A program made the position numbers and the translations under genes. From an uncultured Microbacterium sp. (GTDB lineage: Bacteria; Actinomycetota; Actinomycetes; Actinomycetales; Microbacteriaceae), in contig CANSLE010000131.1 of NCBI GenBank assembly GCA_947647645.1, positions 1 to 6,747 of the forward strand: 6,747 nucleotides of DNA, given 5' to 3'. The notes under the pieces were generated by a model. It was not told the origin of the DNA and did not search any database. It saw only the letters and a list, made by a program, of their open reading frames with translations. Positions 5,218 to 6,747 of the stretch are shown here, piece by piece (the first letter of the stretch is position 1; each line of letters opens with the position of its first letter).

Positions 5218-6518
5218 TTCACTCCCTTGATGCGGTAGACGAGGACGGCGCCGGCGAGGGCGACCAGCGCGCCGAAGAGGTAGTAGGTGGTGTAGCCGCC
5301 GAGCGGGGTCGTCGCGCCGAGCGCGATGATCGCCGGTGCGATGGCCGGGGCGATCGACTGGGGCAGCGCGTTGGCGATGTTGAGCACGCCGAGGTCCTTC
5401 GCCACATCGTCGGGGTTGGGCAGCACCTGGGTCGCGAGAGCGAGGTCGACGGAGAAGAACGACCCGGCCCCGAATCCGATGATGGCCTGAGCCACGATGA
5501 GGACGGGGATGCTGGGGGCGAACGCCAGCAGCACGAGCCCGACCACCATGATGCCGCCGGCGATCGCGACGAAGGGACGCCGCTTGCCGACGCGGTCGGA
5601 GAGGATGCCGCCCAGCGGGCTGGAGATCATCATCGCCGCCATCGAGGCCAGGTTGGCGAGCAGGATCGTGCCGATCGCACCCTGCTCGTCGAGTCCGAAC
5701 TTCTCGACCAGGTAGAACGGCAGGAACGTCGCAATGCCGGCGTACCCGAACATCACGAAGAACTTGGTGAGCCACGTCCAGCCGAAGTCGGGGTGAGCGG
5801 CGGGGTTGAAGACGAACGAGCCGAAGAACTGCCCGATCGTGAAGCGATCGGCGGGCTTCTCAGTGCGCACGCGGTCCTTCAACGTGACGACGAACACGAT
5901 GACGAGCGCGGTCGAGATGAGCGCCGGCACGATGAAGCGCAGGAAGTCCTCGGCGATGAAGTTCATGAGGAAGCTGCCGCCGAGGATGCCGAGGGGCGTC
6001 GTGATCCCCACGATCCCCGAGACCGCGCCGCGGCGCGCGACCGGCACCTGGTCGGGCAGTGTCGCGTTGGCCGCGGCCAGCAGGGCGTTCATCGCGGTCT
6101 GCGCGAGGCACCACCCGACGAGGACGACCCAGACCGAGGTCGCCGCGCCGATGAGCGCGAAGGCGCCGAGGCCGACGAGGGCGCCGCCGAGGATCCACGG
6201 ACGGCGCATGCCCCAGCGCGACGTCGTGCGATCGGAGAGGCGACCGGCCAGCGGGTTGGCGACGAGAGCGAACAGGGCGCCTACGCCGAGGACGAGACCG
6301 AGGTTGCCCGTCGCGGCGGCGGCGTCCGGCGAGATGTGTTGGATCTTGAAAGCCAGCGAGACCATCACGGGCGTGAGGAGGGCGAGGTAGACGCCGAAGT
6401 TCACGGAGGCGAGGCCGAGCGCGTATCCGCGGGGCGTGGTCGAAGGCGTGGTTCCGGGGGTCTTGATGCCCGTCGTTCCGACGGCCGCCGCGTTCGCAGC
6501 GGCTGACAACTCTGTCAT
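5214..6518 (-). CDS. MFS transporter, probable sugar/glycoside:proton symporter
   Basis: A 434-residue membrane protein with about 12 hydrophobic segments in two halves separated by a charged loop (about 214-228, LKDRVRTEKPADRFT), as expected for the major facilitator superfamily. The family A-motif appears in both halves: NPLAGRLSDRTTSRWGMRRP (88-107) and GGILSDRVGKRRPF (303-316). The 'SDR...G.RRP' form resembles sucrose and GPH-type sugar carriers. The N-terminal 30 residues are Ala/Thr-rich and cytoplasmic. Start ATG 6516-6518 was chosen because AAAGGA (6525-6530) lies six bases upstream; the GTG at 6531-6533 would put that site inside the gene. It is first in an operon with the GH3 enzyme (ATGA overlap), pointing to uptake of an intact beta-glycoside. 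It is transcribed away from a TetR-like gene, with a dyad at the predicted promoter start. Drug efflux is an alternative, less likely given the partner. Confidence 0.88.
   Translation of the reverse strand: MTELSAAANAAAVGTTGIKTPGTTPSTTPRGYALGLASVNFGVYLALLTPVMVSLAFKIQHISPDAAAATGNLGLVLGVGALFALVANPLAGRLSDRTTSRWGMRRPWILGGALVGLGAFALIGAATSVWVVLVGWCLAQTAMNALLAAANATLPDQVPVARRGAVSGIVGITTPLGILGGSFLMNFIAEDFLRFIVPALISTALVIVFVVTLKDRVRTEKPADRFTIGQFFGSFVFNPAAHPDFGWTWLTKFFVMFGYAGIATFLPFYLVEKFGLDEQGAIGTILLANLASMAAMMISSPLGGILSDRVGKRRPFVAIAGGIMVVGLVLLAFAPSIPVLIVAQAIIGFGAGSFFSVDLALATQVLPNPDDVAKDLGVLNIANALPQSIAPAIAPAIIALGATTPLGGYTTYYLFGALVALAGAVLVYRIKGVK
5222..5228 (-). promoter_or_regulatory. Ribosome binding site of the GH3 gene inside the MFS 3' end
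   Basis: On the minus strand AAGGGAG lies four bases before ATG 5215-5217 and encodes the last Lys-Gly codons of the transporter. With the ATGA overlap it sets the GH3 start and excludes the longer open frame reaching 5775, which is antisense-like shadow sequence over the MFS gene. Confidence 0.75.
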
Positions 6519-6539
6519 GGGAGTTCCTTTCACGGCGAT

Positions 6540-6551
6540 GTGAGAGTGAGA
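6540..6551. repeat. Tandem GTGAGA pair in the MFS 5' leader
   Basis: Two direct copies of GTGAGA at 6540-6545 and 6546-6551. The same six bases begin the 17-bp palindrome at 3343-3359. They lie in the untranslated leader of the MFS-GH3 operon, between the dyad at the transcription start and the ribosome binding site. Confidence 0.35.
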
Positions 6552-6556
6552 TGCGG

Positions 6557-6568
6557 GTCTCGAGAGAC
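6557..6568. promoter_or_regulatory. Operator-like dyad GTCTC-GA-GAGAC at the MFS promoter
   Basis: Five-base perfect arms around GA, directly abutting the candidate -10 (6569-6574), so the predicted start of transcription lies within it. Position and symmetry suit a repressor site, plausibly for the divergent TetR-like product. Confidence 0.4.
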
Positions 6569-6597
6569 ACCGTACACCAAACCAGACCGCGTGGTAA
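6569..6597 (-). promoter_or_regulatory. Candidate promoter of the MFS-GH3 operon
   Basis: Minus strand: -35 TTACCA (6592-6597), a 17-base spacer, and -10 TACGGT (6569-6574, TANNNT). The start of transcription would be near 6562, giving a leader of about 44 bases. It sits in the 163-base divergent gap (6519-6681). Confidence 0.5.
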
Positions 6598-6613
6598 CCG
6601 AATCTCCCGGGCC

Positions 6614-6645
6614 GCGAGGACCGCGGTGCCGCCGCGGAGCCTCGC
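6614..6645 (+). repeat. Strong GC hairpin upstream of the TetR-like gene
   Basis: Outer arms GCGAGG (6614-6619) and CCTCGC (6640-6645) and inner arms CCGCGG (6621-6626) and CCGCGG (6632-6637) form about 12 GC-rich pairs with a small A/AG bulge and a 5-base loop. It lies upstream of the TetR-like gene, either in its leader or in its promoter. It could be an RNA structure, a dyad binding site, or a GC-rich chance fold. Confidence 0.45.
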
Positions 6646-6670
6646 AGAGCCCCGCGTTAGGGTTGAGCGC

Positions 6671-6676
6671 AGGAGG
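6671..6676 (+). promoter_or_regulatory. Consensus ribosome binding site of the TetR-like gene
   Basis: AGGAGG, five bases before ATG 6682-6684, a near-ideal Shine-Dalgarno that fixes the start. Upstream, TAGGGT (6658-6663) could be a -10 but has no good -35. Confidence 0.75.
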
Positions 6677-6681
6677 CCGCG

Positions 6682-6747
6682 ATGACGAGCACGAGCGCAC
6701 CGCTGCGGGCGCGCAGCGCCGCCGCGACGCGCGAGCGCATCGTCGAC
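6682..6747 (+). CDS. TetR-family transcriptional regulator, N-terminal start only
   Basis: Only 22 residues are inside the window (MTSTSAPLRARSAAATRERIVD). The ending ATRERIVD matches the first helix of TetR-type DNA-binding domains ('TRERILDAA...LF'), preceded by a short disordered Ala/Ser/Arg stretch usual for the family. The helix-turn-helix itself is cut off, so the call rests on that motif, the consensus ribosome binding site and the position divergent from a transporter operon. It is the most likely local repressor of the MFS-GH3 genes and possibly of itself. Other helix-turn-helix families remain possible. Confidence 0.6.
   Translation, partial: MTSTSAPLRARSAAATRERIVD

Noticed and set aside
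5218..5775. A 5' extension of the GH3 gene
   Set aside because: The extension overlaps the MFS gene on the same strand in another frame and is low-complexity. ATG 5217 has a ribosome binding site and the family's usual N-terminus follows directly.
5793..6506. A 237-codon plus-strand frame opposite the MFS gene
   Set aside because: It is antisense to a clear membrane protein, and its Asp/Glu/Arg-rich composition mirrors hydrophobic codons read on the other strand.

Overview
The window is high-GC actinobacterial DNA. Third codon positions are nearly all G or C, promoters are of the TANNNT type, and the protein sequences resemble those of Microbacteriaceae, probably Microbacterium or a close relative. 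The genus is inferred from recall of protein style; no search was possible. I see no rRNA, tRNA, CRISPR array, insertion sequence or phage module.

Layout, left to right. (1) Positions 1-273, + strand: the 3' end of a serine-recombinase-like (resolvase N-terminal) protein. It stops right after the core fold and appears to lack one catalytic arginine. (2) Positions 277-417, - strand: a tiny frame of 38-46 codons with strongly coding codon use. It is tucked under the 3' end of the next gene and is either a small gene or a remnant. (3) Positions 399-977, - strand: DNA-3-methyladenine glycosylase I (tag), with all zinc and pocket residues present and probably a leaderless GTG start. (4) Positions 1093-3198, - strand: a 701-residue flavoenzyme of the acyl-CoA oxidase/dehydrogenase superfamily. 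Upstream of it lie a candidate promoter and a perfect 17-bp palindrome that looks like a repressor operator. (5) Positions 3427-6518, - strand: a two-gene operon of a 12-helix MFS sugar-type transporter and a cytoplasmic GH3 beta-glycosidase, joined by an ATGA stop/start overlap. (6) Positions 6682-6747, + strand: the first 22 codons of a divergent gene that begins like a TetR-family repressor.

How the genes work together: the MFS transporter and signal-less GH3 enzyme form a plausible 'import then hydrolyse inside' cassette for a small beta-glycoside. The divergent TetR-like gene is the obvious candidate regulator, and a GTCTC-GA-GAGAC dyad sits exactly at the predicted transcription start of the operon. 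The acyl-CoA oxidase-like gene has its own control region carrying related GTGAGACT/AGTCTCAC elements. Tag is an independent base-excision-repair gene.

The genes are ordinary in type. I do not find a clear new multi-gene system. The most worthwhile signals are the regulatory palindromes, the orphan coding frame beneath tag and the degenerate resolvase-like protein.
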